A stretch of 64,000 nucleotides of DNA from Ornithinimicrobium avium (GTDB lineage: Bacteria > Actinomycetota > Actinomycetes > Actinomycetales > Dermatophilaceae). This document shows, piece by piece, positions 9,020 through 17,542 of this stretch. The stretch covers positions 558,001-622,000 of the forward strand of contig NZ_CP031229.1 in NCBI RefSeq assembly GCF_003351765.1, in the 5' to 3' direction. The first letter of the stretch is position 1. Every line of letters starts with the position of its first letter. The notes below the pieces were generated by a model that searched no databases, was not told the DNA's origin, and worked only from the letters and a program-made list of their open reading frames with translations. A program made the position numbers and the translations under genes.

Positions 9020-9362
9020 CGTCGACCGGCCCGCCGCCGACCCCGCCGGCCCAGCTGCCCCGCCTCCCGAGGCGGACTCGCCCCTGGAGCCGGGACGACC
9101 GGTGGTGCTGGTCCCCACCCCGCCGGGCTTCTGGCCGCTGCTGCTCGGCGTGGCGCTGGCCGCGCTCGCACCCCTGCTCGGCTTCCTCTGGGGCGGGGCC
9201 CTCGGGCCCGGCCAGGACGAGCAGGCGCTCAGCCCCATCTACCTCGGTCTGTTCATCGGTGTCCTCGTCGGCAGCCTGGGCGTGGTCCTTGCGCTGTGGG
9301 GCGGGGTGAAGCTCTACCGGCACAACCGGTCCGTCGACCCGGACACCGGTCGGACCGACTGA
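9003..9362 (+). CDS. Small two-helix membrane protein
   Basis: This 119-residue protein has a proline- and alanine-rich N-terminal tail of about 40 residues, then two hydrophobic segments (about 43-64 and 77-100) and a short basic tail. No family was recognised. It overlaps the slipin gene by 17 bases, so it is probably the last gene of the nor operon. A stem-loop with no clear T-run follows within 10 bases of its stop. Confidence 0.7.
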   Translation: MTPNSDVDRPAADPAGPAAPPPEADSPLEPGRPVVLVPTPPGFWPLLLGVALAALAPLLGFLWGGALGPGQDEQALSPIYLGLFIGVLVGSLGVVLALWGGVKLYRHNRSVDPDTGRTD

Positions 9363-9367
9363 GCACG

Positions 9368-9388
9368 AGGGCCCCCGCGAAGGGCCCT
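9368..9388 (+). terminator. Possible terminator stem-loop after the nor operon
   Basis: AGGGCCC and GGGCCCT form a perfect seven-base stem around a seven-base loop directly after the last nor-operon gene. There is no convincing T-run, so it may be a weak or factor-dependent terminator. It would separate the nor operon from coxSLMG. Confidence 0.4.
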
Positions 9389-9421
9389 TGCGGTCGCGCC
9401 CAGGACAGGCAAAGATGCCGA

Positions 9422-9437
9422 GGGACAAGGATGTCCC
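9422..9437 (+). promoter_or_regulatory. Inverted repeat upstream of coxS
   Basis: GGGACA-AGGA-TGTCCC is a perfect six-base inverted repeat ending 21 bases before the coxS ATG, followed by CCTTTT and then a strong GGAGGA ribosome binding site. It could be an operator or an attenuator in the cox leader. No regulator is assigned. Confidence 0.4.
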
Positions 9438-9458
9438 CTTTTCCCGTGGAGGAAGACG

Positions 9459-9944
9459 ATGACGCGCATCTCCGTGAAGGTCGACGGCGTGACGTACGAC
9501 GACGAGGTCGAGCCCCGCACGCTGCTCGTGCACTACCTGCGAGAACAGCTGGGCAAGACGGGCACGCTCGTGGGCTGCGACACCAGCAACTGCGGTGCCT
9601 GCACCGTCCACCTGGACGGCCGCAGCGTGAAGTCCTGCAACGTCCTGGCGGTCCAGGCCGACGGCCACGAGGTGACGACCATCGAAGGCCTGTCGAACCC
9701 CGCGGGCGGGGCGCTCTCACCGGTGCAGGAGGCCTTCGGGCAGTGCCACGCGCTCCAGTGCGGCTTCTGCACGCCGGGCATGATCATGCAGGCCACCGAC
9801 CTGCTCCGGGAGAACCCCGACCCGACCGAGGATGAGGTGCGCGTCGGCATGGAGGGCAACCTGTGCCGGTGCACCGGCTACCACAACATCGTCCGCGCGG
9901 TCCTGCAGGCCGCCGGGACCAGCTCGGTGGGTGAGCAGGCATGA
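9459..9944 (+). CDS. coxS: CO dehydrogenase-type small subunit, [2Fe-2S] protein
   Basis: The 161-residue protein contains both [2Fe-2S] sites of molybdenum hydroxylase small subunits. The plant-ferredoxin-type cluster uses Cys40, Cys45, Cys48 and Cys60, and the all-helical C-terminal cluster uses Cys101, Cys104, Cys136 and Cys138 (C-G-F-C and C-R-C). It carries electrons from the molybdenum site in CoxL to FAD in CoxM. A GGAGGA site precedes the ATG. The stop overlaps coxL (ATGA). The gene order S-L-M is the one found with form II enzymes. Confidence 0.95.
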   Translation: MTRISVKVDGVTYDDEVEPRTLLVHYLREQLGKTGTLVGCDTSNCGACTVHLDGRSVKSCNVLAVQADGHEVTTIEGLSNPAGGALSPVQEAFGQCHALQCGFCTPGMIMQATDLLRENPDPTEDEVRVGMEGNLCRCTGYHNIVRAVLQAAGTSSVGEQA

Positions 9945-12430
9945 GCACCAGCACCGAGGTGGTCGCCGAGCAGCAGCACGGCCGCGAGGTCGGCCGGGAC
10001 CGCAGGCGCAAGGAGGACCGGCACCTGGTGACCGGACGCAGCAGGTTCACCGACAACATCGTCCTGCCGGGCATGCTGCACGTGGCGACGGTGCGCAGCC
10101 CCTACGCCCACGCCCGCATCACCGGGATCGACACCAGCGCGGCCCGGGAGTCCGCGGGCGTGGTCCTGGTCCTCACCGGCGAGGACGTCAAGGACCAGCA
10201 GGGCTCGCTGCCCAACGCCTGGCCCGTCACCCCCGAGCAGAAGGCCCCGCCGCACCCCGCGATCGCGGTGGACCGGGTGGCCTTCTCCGGCGAGGTCGTC
10301 GCCGTCGTCGTGGCCCGCACGCCCGCGGCGGCCAGGGACGCCGCCGAGCTGGTCGACGTGGACTACGAGGAGCTCGAGCCCGTCGTCGACCTCAAGGCGG
10401 CCGCCGCCGACGAGCGGCTCGCGCACCCCGACCTGGGGACGAACCAGTCCGCGCTGTGGATCTTCGACTCCGCCGAGGCCGGCACCGGCAGCGACGTCGA
10501 GGACGCGATCCGCGACGCCGAGGTGCTCGTCGAGCGCGAGTTCCGCCAGCAGCGCCTCATCCCCGCCTACATGGAGCCGCGCAGCGTCGTCGTCGACCCC
10601 ACCGGCGAGCAGTTCACCATGTGGTCGGCCACCCAGATCCCGCACATCCTGCGGCTGATGCTGGCCCTGACCCTCGATATGCCCGAGTCCAAGATCCGGG
10701 TCATCGCCCCGGACGTGGGCGGCGGCTTCGGCGGCAAGCTGCAGGTCACCCCCGAGGAGGTCATCACCTTCCTCGCGGCCCGCGCCACCGGCAAGCCGTG
10801 CAAGTGGACCGAGACCCGCAGCGAGTCCCTGCTCTCGAGCCACCACGGCCGCGACCAGTGGCAGAAGCTCACGCTCGCCGCCAGGAAGGACGGCACGGTC
10901 ACCGGCCTGAAGGTGCACCTGACCGCCAACATGGGCGCCTACCTGGGCCTGGTCACCTCCGGCGTGCCGATCCTGGGCGCGTTCATGTACAACGCGATCT
11001 ACAAGTTCCCGGCCTACCGGTTCGAGTGCCAGAACGTCTTCACCAACCTCACCTGGACCGACGCCTACCGCGGCGCCGGCCGGCCGGAGGCGACGTTCGC
11101 GATCGAACGGATGATGGACGAGCTGGCCACCGAGCTCGGGCGCGACCCTCTGGAGATCCGCGAGCAGAACTGGATCAAGCACGAGGAGTTCCCGTTCACC
11201 ACGGTCGCCGGCCTGGAGTACGACACCGGCAACTACGAGGCCGCCACCGCGCGGGCGGTCGAGCTGTTCGGGTATGAGGAGCTGCGGGCCGAGCAGGCGC
11301 GTCGCCGCGAGAGCGGGGACCGGGTCCAGCTGGGGATCGGCGTGTCCACCTTCACCGAGATGTGCGGGCTGGCGCCCAGCCGGGTGCTGGGCTCGCTGTC
11401 CTACGGCGCCGGCGGCTGGGAGCACGCCGCGGTGCGGATGCTGCCCTCGGGCAAGGTCGAGGTCATCACCGGGGTGTCCCCGCACGGCCAGGGTCACGTC
11501 ACGTCCTGGAGCCAGATCGTCGCCGACGAGCTGGGCGTTCCCTTCGAGGACGTGGAGGTGCTGCACGGCGACACCCAGATCAGCCACAAGGGCCTGGACA
11601 CCTACGGCTCCCGCTCCCTGGTGGTCGGCGGCCAGGCCGTGGTCAAGGCGGCGCGCAAGGTGGTCGAGAAGGCGAGGCCGCTCGCGGCGCACGTGCTGGA
11701 GGCCAACGTCGACGACCTCGAGTACGGCGAGGGCCGGTTCACCGTCCGCGGTGCGGGCGAGGGCCAGGAGGGCGTGGCTCTGACCGACCTCGCGCTGAGG
11801 GTCTTCGCGGCGCACGACCTGCCCGACGGCATGGAGCCCAGCCTGGACGCCGACGCGACCTACGACCCGGTCAACTTCTCCTACCCGCACGGCACCCACC
11901 TGTGCGCGATGGAGATCGACACCGAGACCGGCGAGTCGACGATGCGGTCCTACGTCTGCGTCGACGACGTCGGCAACGTCGTCAACCCGCTGCTGGTCGA
12001 CGGCCAGGTCCACGGCGGCCTGGTCCAGGGCATCGCGCAGGCGCTGTGGGAGGGCGCGGTCCACGACGACCAGGGCACCCTGGTGACCGGCTCGTTCGTC
12101 GACTACACCCTGCCCACGTCGGCCGACACGATCAGCTTCGTGACCGACCGCACCGTCACCCCGTCGACCACCAACGACCTCGGTGCCAAGGGTGTCGGGG
12201 AGGCCGGCACGATCGCCTCGACCCCGGCCGTGGTCAACGCGGTCCTGGACGCGCTGCGCCAGTACGGCGTGAGCGACATCCGGATGCCGATGACGCCCGA
12301 GCGGGTGTGGCGGGCGATCCAGGAGGGTGGCGCGGGCGGCACCGCGCCACCGGCGGAGGGGGCGCAGCCCCACTTCGAGGCCGACGAGCCCAACCAGGAC
12401 ACCCCCGAGACCGAAGGCGGCCAGGCATGA
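9941..12430 (+). CDS. Molybdenum hydroxylase large subunit, form II CoxL-like
   Basis: This 829-residue protein is a full-length xanthine oxidase-family molybdopterin subunit. The active-site loop reads AYRGAGR at residues 375-381, the form II signature. Form I CO dehydrogenases have AYXCSFR, whose cysteine binds the copper needed for CO oxidation, and that cysteine is absent here. The general-base glutamate is present in GVGEAG (Glu754), and GGGFGGK near residue 264 fits the cofactor region. The complex is therefore certainly a molybdenum hydroxylase, but its substrate is uncertain. An acidic, proline-rich tail of about 30 residues ends the protein. It is coupled to coxS and coxM by four-base overlaps. 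Confidence 0.93.
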   Translation: MSTSTEVVAEQQHGREVGRDRRRKEDRHLVTGRSRFTDNIVLPGMLHVATVRSPYAHARITGIDTSAARESAGVVLVLTGEDVKDQQGSLPNAWPVTPEQKAPPHPAIAVDRVAFSGEVVAVVVARTPAAARDAAELVDVDYEELEPVVDLKAAAADERLAHPDLGTNQSALWIFDSAEAGTGSDVEDAIRDAEVLVEREFRQQRLIPAYMEPRSVVVDPTGEQFTMWSATQIPHILRLMLALTLDMPESKIRVIAPDVGGGFGGKLQVTPEEVITFLAARATGKPCKWTETRSESLLSSHHGRDQWQKLTLAARKDGTVTGLKVHLTANMGAYLGLVTSGVPILGAFMYNAIYKFPAYRFECQNVFTNLTWTDAYRGAGRPEATFAIERMMDELATELGRDPLEIREQNWIKHEEFPFTTVAGLEYDTGNYEAATARAVELFGYEELRAEQARRRESGDRVQLGIGVSTFTEMCGLAPSRVLGSLSYGAGGWEHAAVRMLPSGKVEVITGVSPHGQGHVTSWSQIVADELGVPFEDVEVLHGDTQISHKGLDTYGSRSLVVGGQAVVKAARKVVEKARPLAAHVLEANVDDLEYGEGRFTVRGAGEGQEGVALTDLALRVFAAHDLPDGMEPSLDADATYDPVNFSYPHGTHLCAMEIDTETGESTMRSYVCVDDVGNVVNPLLVDGQVHGGLVQGIAQALWEGAVHDDQGTLVTGSFVDYTLPTSADTISFVTDRTVTPSTTNDLGAKGVGEAGTIASTPAVVNAVLDALRQYGVSDIRMPMTPERVWRAIQEGGAGGTAPPAEGAQPHFEADEPNQDTPETEGGQA

Positions 12431-13287
12431 TCCCCGCACAGTTCGACTACGCCGCGCCCGCCACCGTCCAGGAGGCTCTGGCCCTGCTCTCCGAGCACGG
12501 GGACGAGGCCAAGGTCCTGGCCGGGGGCCAGTCGCTGCTCCCCGTCCTGCGGATGCGGCTGAACGCGCCGGGCATCGTGGTGGACATCTCCGGCATCGAG
12601 GAGCTCAAGGAGATCACGGATCAGGGCGAGGCGATCCGCATCGGCGCGGGCGCCACCTACGCCGACATCCTCGCCTCCCCGCTGGTCCAGGAGCACCTGG
12701 GCCTGCTGCACAAGGCCGTCGCCGAGGTCGCCGACCCCCAGATCCGCCACCGCGGCACGGTCTGCGGGGCGCTCGCGCACAGCGACCCCGCCGGCGACGT
12801 CGGTGCCCCGGTGCTGGCGCTGGACGCCACCATGGAGGTGCAGAGCCGCGGCGTGGTCGGGCCGCGCCAGGTGCCCGCCGCCGACTTCTTCGTCGACCTC
12901 TTCGAGACCGCGATCGGCGACGGCGAGCTGCTGACCGCGGTCACGATCCCCAAGCACACCGGCTGGGGCAGCCACTACGAGAAGTTCGTCCGGGTCTCCC
13001 ACCAGTGGGCCATCATCGGCGTCGCCGCCTGCGTGCGCGCCGAGGGCGGCACGATCGCCGAGGCCAAGGTCGGCCTGACCAACATGGGTTCGGTGCCGCT
13101 GCGCGCGACCGCCGTGGAGCAGGCGCTCGTCGGGCTGGCCGCCACGCAGGAGGCCCTCGCCGAGGTCTGCTCCCGGGCCGGCGAGGGCACCGACCCGCCC
13201 TCCGACCTCAACGGGCAGGCCGACTACCGGCGCCACCTGGCCGGGGTCCTGACCCGACGGGCCGTGCTCGCGGCGGCGGGAGGCTGA
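12427..13287 (+). CDS. coxM: CO dehydrogenase-type medium subunit, FAD-binding
   Basis: The 286-residue protein is the FAD subunit of the molybdenum hydroxylase. AGGQSLLPVLRMR at about residues 32-44 contains the first FAD-binding A-G-G-Q-S motif, and the family's second FAD motif region lies in R-H-R-G-T-V-C-G-A-L-A-H-S at about 112-124. The C-terminal CO_deh_flav_C domain follows. It passes electrons from CoxS to an external acceptor. ATGA overlap joins it to coxL and coxG follows after three bases, so coxS-L-M-G form one operon. Confidence 0.94.
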   Translation: MIPAQFDYAAPATVQEALALLSEHGDEAKVLAGGQSLLPVLRMRLNAPGIVVDISGIEELKEITDQGEAIRIGAGATYADILASPLVQEHLGLLHKAVAEVADPQIRHRGTVCGALAHSDPAGDVGAPVLALDATMEVQSRGVVGPRQVPAADFFVDLFETAIGDGELLTAVTIPKHTGWGSHYEKFVRVSHQWAIIGVAACVRAEGGTIAEAKVGLTNMGSVPLRATAVEQALVGLAATQEALAEVCSRAGEGTDPPSDLNGQADYRRHLAGVLTRRAVLAAAGG

Positions 13288-13290
13288 CGG

Positions 13291-13752
13291 ATGGCGATGC
13301 AGCTGGAGCACAGCTTCACCGTCCCTGCGCCGCCGGACCGCACCTGGGCCCTGCTCACCGACCTGGAGACCGTCGGCGGATGCTTCCCCGGGGCCACGGT
13401 GACCGAGGCCGACGAGGAGACCTTCGCCGGCAACGTCAAGGTCAAGCTGGGACCCATCGCGGTGACCTACCAGGGCACCGGCAAGTTCCTCGAGCGCGAC
13501 GACGCGGCCCACCGGGCGGTGATCGAGGGTACGGGCAAGGGCCTGCGCGGCCTGGGCAACGCCGGGGCCACCGTCACCATGCAGCTGGCGCCCGACGGCA
13601 CCGGCACGCGCGTCGACGTCGGTACCGAGCTGTCCATCACCGGCAAGCCGGCACAGTTCGGCCGCGGCGTCATGCAGACCGTCTCGGACAGGCTGCTCGG
13701 CAAGTTCGTCGAGTGCGTGGAGTCCAAGCTCGGCGTCGGTGGCGGAGCCTGA
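13291..13752 (+). CDS. coxG: CoxG / SRPBCC family protein
   Basis: This 153-residue protein is a CoxG-type START-like (SRPBCC) domain protein, with the typical N-terminus F-T-V-P-A-P-P-D-R-T-W and a GTGKGLRGLG turn in the middle. In carboxydotrophs CoxG helps tether the dehydrogenase to the membrane and binds menaquinone, which links the enzyme to respiration. It closes the coxSLMG operon. The family membership is clear, while the partner role here follows from context. Confidence 0.88.
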   Translation: MAMQLEHSFTVPAPPDRTWALLTDLETVGGCFPGATVTEADEETFAGNVKVKLGPIAVTYQGTGKFLERDDAAHRAVIEGTGKGLRGLGNAGATVTMQLAPDGTGTRVDVGTELSITGKPAQFGRGVMQTVSDRLLGKFVECVESKLGVGGGA

Positions 13753-14014
13753 GGTGAGCCTCGGCGGAGCCGGCGCGGGCTGGCAGCGGGCCCGTTCGCG
13801 CTGCACGACCTGCGGCGCGGAGGGCCTGCTCGACGAGGGCTACCTGGAGGACACCGGCCAGGGCGCCAGGGGCTACGTGCGCTGGGTCCGGGGCGCGCGG
13901 GACACCAGCGCCTTCGGCGGGTTCTCCACCATGGGCAACCAGCGCCTGCTCGTGCGCGCGTTCCGCTGCCGGGAGTGCAACCACCTGGAGCTCTTCGCCG
14001 AGCCCAACGAGTGA
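13739..14014 (+). CDS. Small zinc-ribbon protein
   Basis: The 91-residue protein has two CxxC knuckles, C-T-T-C near residue 22 and C-R-E-C near 77, consistent with a zinc ribbon. The long insert between them is glycine- and arginine-rich. No named family was recognised. The GTG at 13739 lies inside the end of coxG; GTG 13754 is in frame and just after the coxG stop, so the start is uncertain. A link to the Cox complex cannot be shown. Confidence 0.65.
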   Translation: MAEPEVSLGGAGAGWQRARSRCTTCGAEGLLDEGYLEDTGQGARGYVRWVRGARDTSAFGGFSTMGNQRLLVRAFRCRECNHLELFAEPNE

Positions 14015-14072
14015 GACGGCGCCCGGACCGACGCCCCGCCAGAGGCCCGGTCCGCGCCTCGCCCCGACGTCC

Positions 14073-14078
14073 TAGAGT
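14073..14078 (+). promoter_or_regulatory. -10 element TAGAGT, leaderless start of M20 peptidase gene
   Basis: TAGAGT ends six bases before ATG 14085. At this spacing transcription would begin at or within a base or two of the start codon, and there is no ribosome binding site. Confidence 0.55.
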
Positions 14079-14084
14079 GGCGAC

Positions 14085-15431
14085 ATGACGACCTCCCAGG
14101 ACCCGGACCGCATGACCACGACAGTCGAGGACGAGGCCGTCCGGATCTGCAAGGAGCTGATCCGGATCGACACCTCCAACTACGGTGACGGGAGCGGGCC
14201 GGGGGAGCGGGAGGCGGCCGACTACGTCATGGGCCTGCTGCAGGAGGTCGGCCTCGACCCGCAGCTGACCGAGTCCGACCCCGGCCGGGCCAGCGTGGTC
14301 GTGCGCACCGAGGGCCGGGACAGCTCGCGCGGCGGGCTGGTCCTGCACGGACACCTCGACGTCGTTCCTGCGGAGGCCTCCGACTGGTCGGTGGACCCGT
14401 TCGCCGCCGAGGAGAGGGACGGACTGATCTGGGGCCGCGGCGCGGTGGACATGAAGGACATGGACGCCATGCTCCTGGCCAACCTGCGCCAGCTCGCCCG
14501 CTCGGGGGAGAAGCCCCCGCGCGACATCGTCTGGGCCTTCTTCGCCGACGAGGAGGCCGGCGGCACCAAGGGGGCGGGCCACGTCGTCGCCGAGCACCCG
14601 GAGTGGTTCGAGGGCTGCACGGAGGCGATCAGCGAGGTCGGAGGCTTCTCCATCACCCTGCCTGACGCCGCGACCGGCGCCCCCACCCGGGCCTACCTTC
14701 TCCAGACCGCGGAGAAGGGCATCGCCTGGCTGCGTCTGCGCGCCCGTGGCCGCGCCGGCCACGGGTCGGTGCCCAACGACCAGAACGCGATCGTCCGCCT
14801 GGCGGAGGCGATCGCCAGGATCGATGCGCACACGTGGCCGCGCACCTACATCGCCTCGGTGCGCGAGCTCTTCGACGGCGTCGCACGGATCGTGGGCGGA
14901 AGCTGGTCCGAGGAGCGCATCGAGGACATGCTCGGCCGGCTCGGCGGGGCACGGCGCTTCGTGGAAGGCACCCTGCAGGACACCTCCAACTTCTCCATGC
15001 TGGACTCCGGCTACAAGCACAACGTCGTCCCCCAGTCGGCGACGGCCTCCCTGGACTGCCGATTCCTTCCCGGCCACGAGGAGGAGCTGATGTCCACGAT
15101 CCGCGAGCTGGCCGGCGAGCACGTGGAGGTCGAGGTGGTCCACCGGGACATCGCCCTGGAGGCGCCCTCCTCCGGCGAGCTGGTGGAGTCGATGAAGCGG
15201 GCCCTGCTCAAGGAGGACCCCGGCGCCCACGTCCTGCCCTACTGCCTGTCCGGCGGCACCGACAACAAGCACCTCTCGCGCCTGGGTATCACCGGTTACG
15301 GCTTCGCTCCGCTGCAGCTGCCCGACGACCTCGACTTCACCGGCATGTTCCACGGCGTCGACGAGCGCGTGCCCGTCGAGGCGGTCCGGTTCGGCACCCG
15401 CGTCCTGGGCCAGCTTGTCGCCGACTGCTAG
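14085..15431 (+). CDS. M20 family metallopeptidase
   Basis: This 448-residue enzyme is an M20-type di-zinc peptidase or deacylase. The ligands are visible in order: H-G-H-L-D near residue 88, the bridging aspartate in GRGAVDMKD near 125, the base and ligand pair D-E-E-A-G-G near 155, and the distal histidine in the C-terminal MFHGVDE. The dimerisation (lid) domain starts around residue 205 with ARGRAGHGS. Substrates may be dipeptides or N-acyl amino acids; the exact one cannot be read. It stands alone with its own promoter. Confidence 0.9.
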   Translation: MTTSQDPDRMTTTVEDEAVRICKELIRIDTSNYGDGSGPGEREAADYVMGLLQEVGLDPQLTESDPGRASVVVRTEGRDSSRGGLVLHGHLDVVPAEASDWSVDPFAAEERDGLIWGRGAVDMKDMDAMLLANLRQLARSGEKPPRDIVWAFFADEEAGGTKGAGHVVAEHPEWFEGCTEAISEVGGFSITLPDAATGAPTRAYLLQTAEKGIAWLRLRARGRAGHGSVPNDQNAIVRLAEAIARIDAHTWPRTYIASVRELFDGVARIVGGSWSEERIEDMLGRLGGARRFVEGTLQDTSNFSMLDSGYKHNVVPQSATASLDCRFLPGHEEELMSTIRELAGEHVEVEVVHRDIALEAPSSGELVESMKRALLKEDPGAHVLPYCLSGGTDNKHLSRLGITGYGFAPLQLPDDLDFTGMFHGVDERVPVEAVRFGTRVLGQLVADC

Positions 15432-15503
15432 GCCGGGCCCATGGCCACCGGCGCAACCCGTCGACCGGGAGACCGGACCGGCCCCACCGGGGCTGGACCA
15501 CGC

Positions 15504-15509
15504 TAGGGT
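15504..15509 (+). promoter_or_regulatory. -10 element TAGGGT, leaderless start
   Basis: TAGGGT ends six bases before ATG 15516 and no ribosome binding site is present, which predicts a leaderless transcript. Confidence 0.55.
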
Positions 15510-15515
15510 GCTCGC

Positions 15516-15800
15516 ATGACTCGTTGCGCGCAGTGCGGACGTCTGCACCGTCGGGGCGGCTCGACCGTGTCCGGCCGGCGCCTGTGCCGGGGCTGCTACC
15601 GCGACCTGGCCGCGCTGACCGGAGCCGGAGTGTCGCTGTCCTCCGGCGGCGGGGTGAGGGACGCCGTGGTCACCGGGCTGGGGACCCGCAACTACGCCGG
15701 GGCCTTCAGCGGCGAGGCGCAGGCCGCGCGTCAGCGGCGGGAGAAGCTGGACCGGACGACCGGTTTCTGGCGCCGCCTCGTGGTGCGCGTCGTCGGCTGA
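15516..15800 (+). CDS. Small zinc-finger-like protein
   Basis: The 94-residue protein starts with C-A-Q-C and follows with C-R-G-C about 20 residues later, a treble-clef or ribbon-like four-cysteine site. The rest is basic and helical. It is convergent with the DUF5703 gene, separated by two bases. No family or function was recognised. Confidence 0.65.
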   Translation: MTRCAQCGRLHRRGGSTVSGRRLCRGCYRDLAALTGAGVSLSSGGGVRDAVVTGLGTRNYAGAFSGEAQAARQRREKLDRTTGFWRRLVVRVVG

Positions 15801-15802
15801 GG

Positions 15803-15988
15803 TCAGGCGGTGCGGCGGACCCGGATGATCTTGCGCCGCAGCGTGACCCGGCGCAGACCGCCCCAGAACAGCGTGACCCTGACCAGCTCCCAGTGCTCGT
15901 ACTCGGCGGCCTCGGTGAGCGCCTGCCGCACCGCCGACCTGCTGGTGTCTCGGGGGAAGCGCATCTCGCGGAACTCGTACTCGACCAT
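15803..15988 (-). CDS. DUF5703 family protein
   Basis: This 61-residue protein begins MVEYEFREMRFP and ends in a strongly basic R-R-V-T-L-R-R-K-I-I-R stretch, the pattern of the small actinobacterial DUF5703 family, whose function is unknown. I chose ATG 15988 rather than ATG 16003 because a TATGCT -10 element (15999-16004) overlaps the upstream ATG, which would then not be transcribed. It faces the zinc-finger gene tail to tail. Confidence 0.8.
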   Translation of the reverse strand: MVEYEFREMRFPRDTSRSAVRQALTEAAEYEHWELVRVTLFWGGLRRVTLRRKIIRVRRTA

Positions 15989-16059
15989 CGTGACCGACAG
16001 CATAGGCAGAGACCGGAAGCGCCTGTGCACGACGTGCACCGCGGGTCGTCGATTCGCGC

Positions 16060-16065
16060 TACCGT
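16060..16065 (+). promoter_or_regulatory. -10 element TACCGT, leaderless start of Asp-rich gene
   Basis: TACCGT ends seven bases before ATG 16073, consistent with leaderless initiation. It is about 70 bases from the divergent DUF5703 promoter. Confidence 0.5.
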
Positions 16066-16072
16066 CAGCACC

Positions 16073-16486
<414 letters not shown>

Positions 16487-16489
16487 GCG

Positions 16490-17542
16490 GTGAGGCTCGG
16501 GCTCTACTGCGGCTTCTGGGGGCAGGGCCGGGACGAGGAGAACCTCGCCCTCGCCCTGCGGGCGGACGAGCTGGGGGTGGACGTGGTCTGGGCCGCCGAG
16601 GCCTACGGCCCCGACTGCATCAGCGTCCTTTCCTGGATCGGCGCGCGGACCCAGCGGATCGGCCTGGGGGCGGGGGTCATGCAGATCCCGGCCCGCACGC
16701 CCGCGGCGACCGCCATGGCCGCGGCCGGCCTGGACAGCCTCTCCGGCGGTCGGTTCCGCCTCGGGCTGGGCGTCAGCGGTCCCCAGGTGTCCGAGGGCTG
16801 GCACGGGGTGCGCTTCGCCAGGCCGCTGGGCCGCACCCGCGAGTACGTCGACATCGTGCGCACGGCGCTGGCGCACCAGCCGGTCGTCTACGAGGGCGAG
16901 CACTTCACCCTGCCGCTGCCCGACGGTCCGGGCAAGGCGCTGCGGCTGACCAGCTCCCACCGGCGGCACATCCCCATCTACCTCGCGGCGGTCGGCCCGA
17001 AGAACCTCGAGCTGGCCGGCGAGGTCGCGGAGGGCTGGCTCGGCGTGTTCGTCGCCCCGGACTACTTCGGCGAGCAGCGCGAGCGCATCGAGGCCGGCCT
17101 GGCGCGTCGCCCGGAGGGCACCGCCCCGGCAGTGTTCGACACCAGCGCCACCGTCGCCACCGCCGTCGGGGACGACCTGGAGGCCTGCGCCCGCGTGGTC
17201 AGCCCCTACCCGGCGCTCTACGTCGGCGGCATGGGCAGCCGCGAGCAGAACTTCTACAACCAGCTCGCCTGCCGGATGGGCTACGAGAAGGAGGCCGCGC
17301 GCGTCCAGGAGCTCTACCTGGACCGCAGGTACGCCGAGGCAGCGGCAGCGCTCCCGCCGCAGTTCGTCGACGACACCTCCCTGCTCGGCGACCTGGACCG
17401 GGTCACCGAGCGGATGCGCCGCTACGCCGACGCCGGGATCACCACCCTGAACGTCGCGCCCTGGGGCAAGGACGAGGCCTCCCGGATGGAGGCCCTCGAG
17501 ATGGCGGTGGAGGCGCACCGGCGCCTCACGGACGGAGCCTGA
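16490..17542 (+). CDS. LLM class F420-dependent oxidoreductase
   Basis: This 350-residue TIM-barrel protein belongs to the luciferase-like monooxygenase superfamily, in the group that uses coenzyme F420 (N-terminal L-G-L-Y-C-G-F-W-G and RFRLGLGVSGP near residue 85). It would carry out hydride transfer on an unknown substrate. It begins with GTG three bases after the Asp-rich gene and its stop overlaps the ATG of the phosphatase gene, so these are probably co-transcribed. The same neighbours (phosphatase, DUF3090, SCO1664, mshC) recur in actinobacteria. Confidence 0.9.
   Translation: MRLGLYCGFWGQGRDEENLALALRADELGVDVVWAAEAYGPDCISVLSWIGARTQRIGLGAGVMQIPARTPAATAMAAAGLDSLSGGRFRLGLGVSGPQVSEGWHGVRFARPLGRTREYVDIVRTALAHQPVVYEGEHFTLPLPDGPGKALRLTSSHRRHIPIYLAAVGPKNLELAGEVAEGWLGVFVAPDYFGEQRERIEAGLARRPEGTAPAVFDTSATVATAVGDDLEACARVVSPYPALYVGGMGSREQNFYNQLACRMGYEKEAARVQELYLDRRYAEAAAALPPQFVDDTSLLGDLDRVTERMRRYADAGITTLNVAPWGKDEASRMEALEMAVEAHRRLTDGA

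Noticed and set aside
9941..12430. Classical CO dehydrogenase (form I) call
   Set aside because: The AYXCSFR loop is absent; AYRGAGR marks form II.
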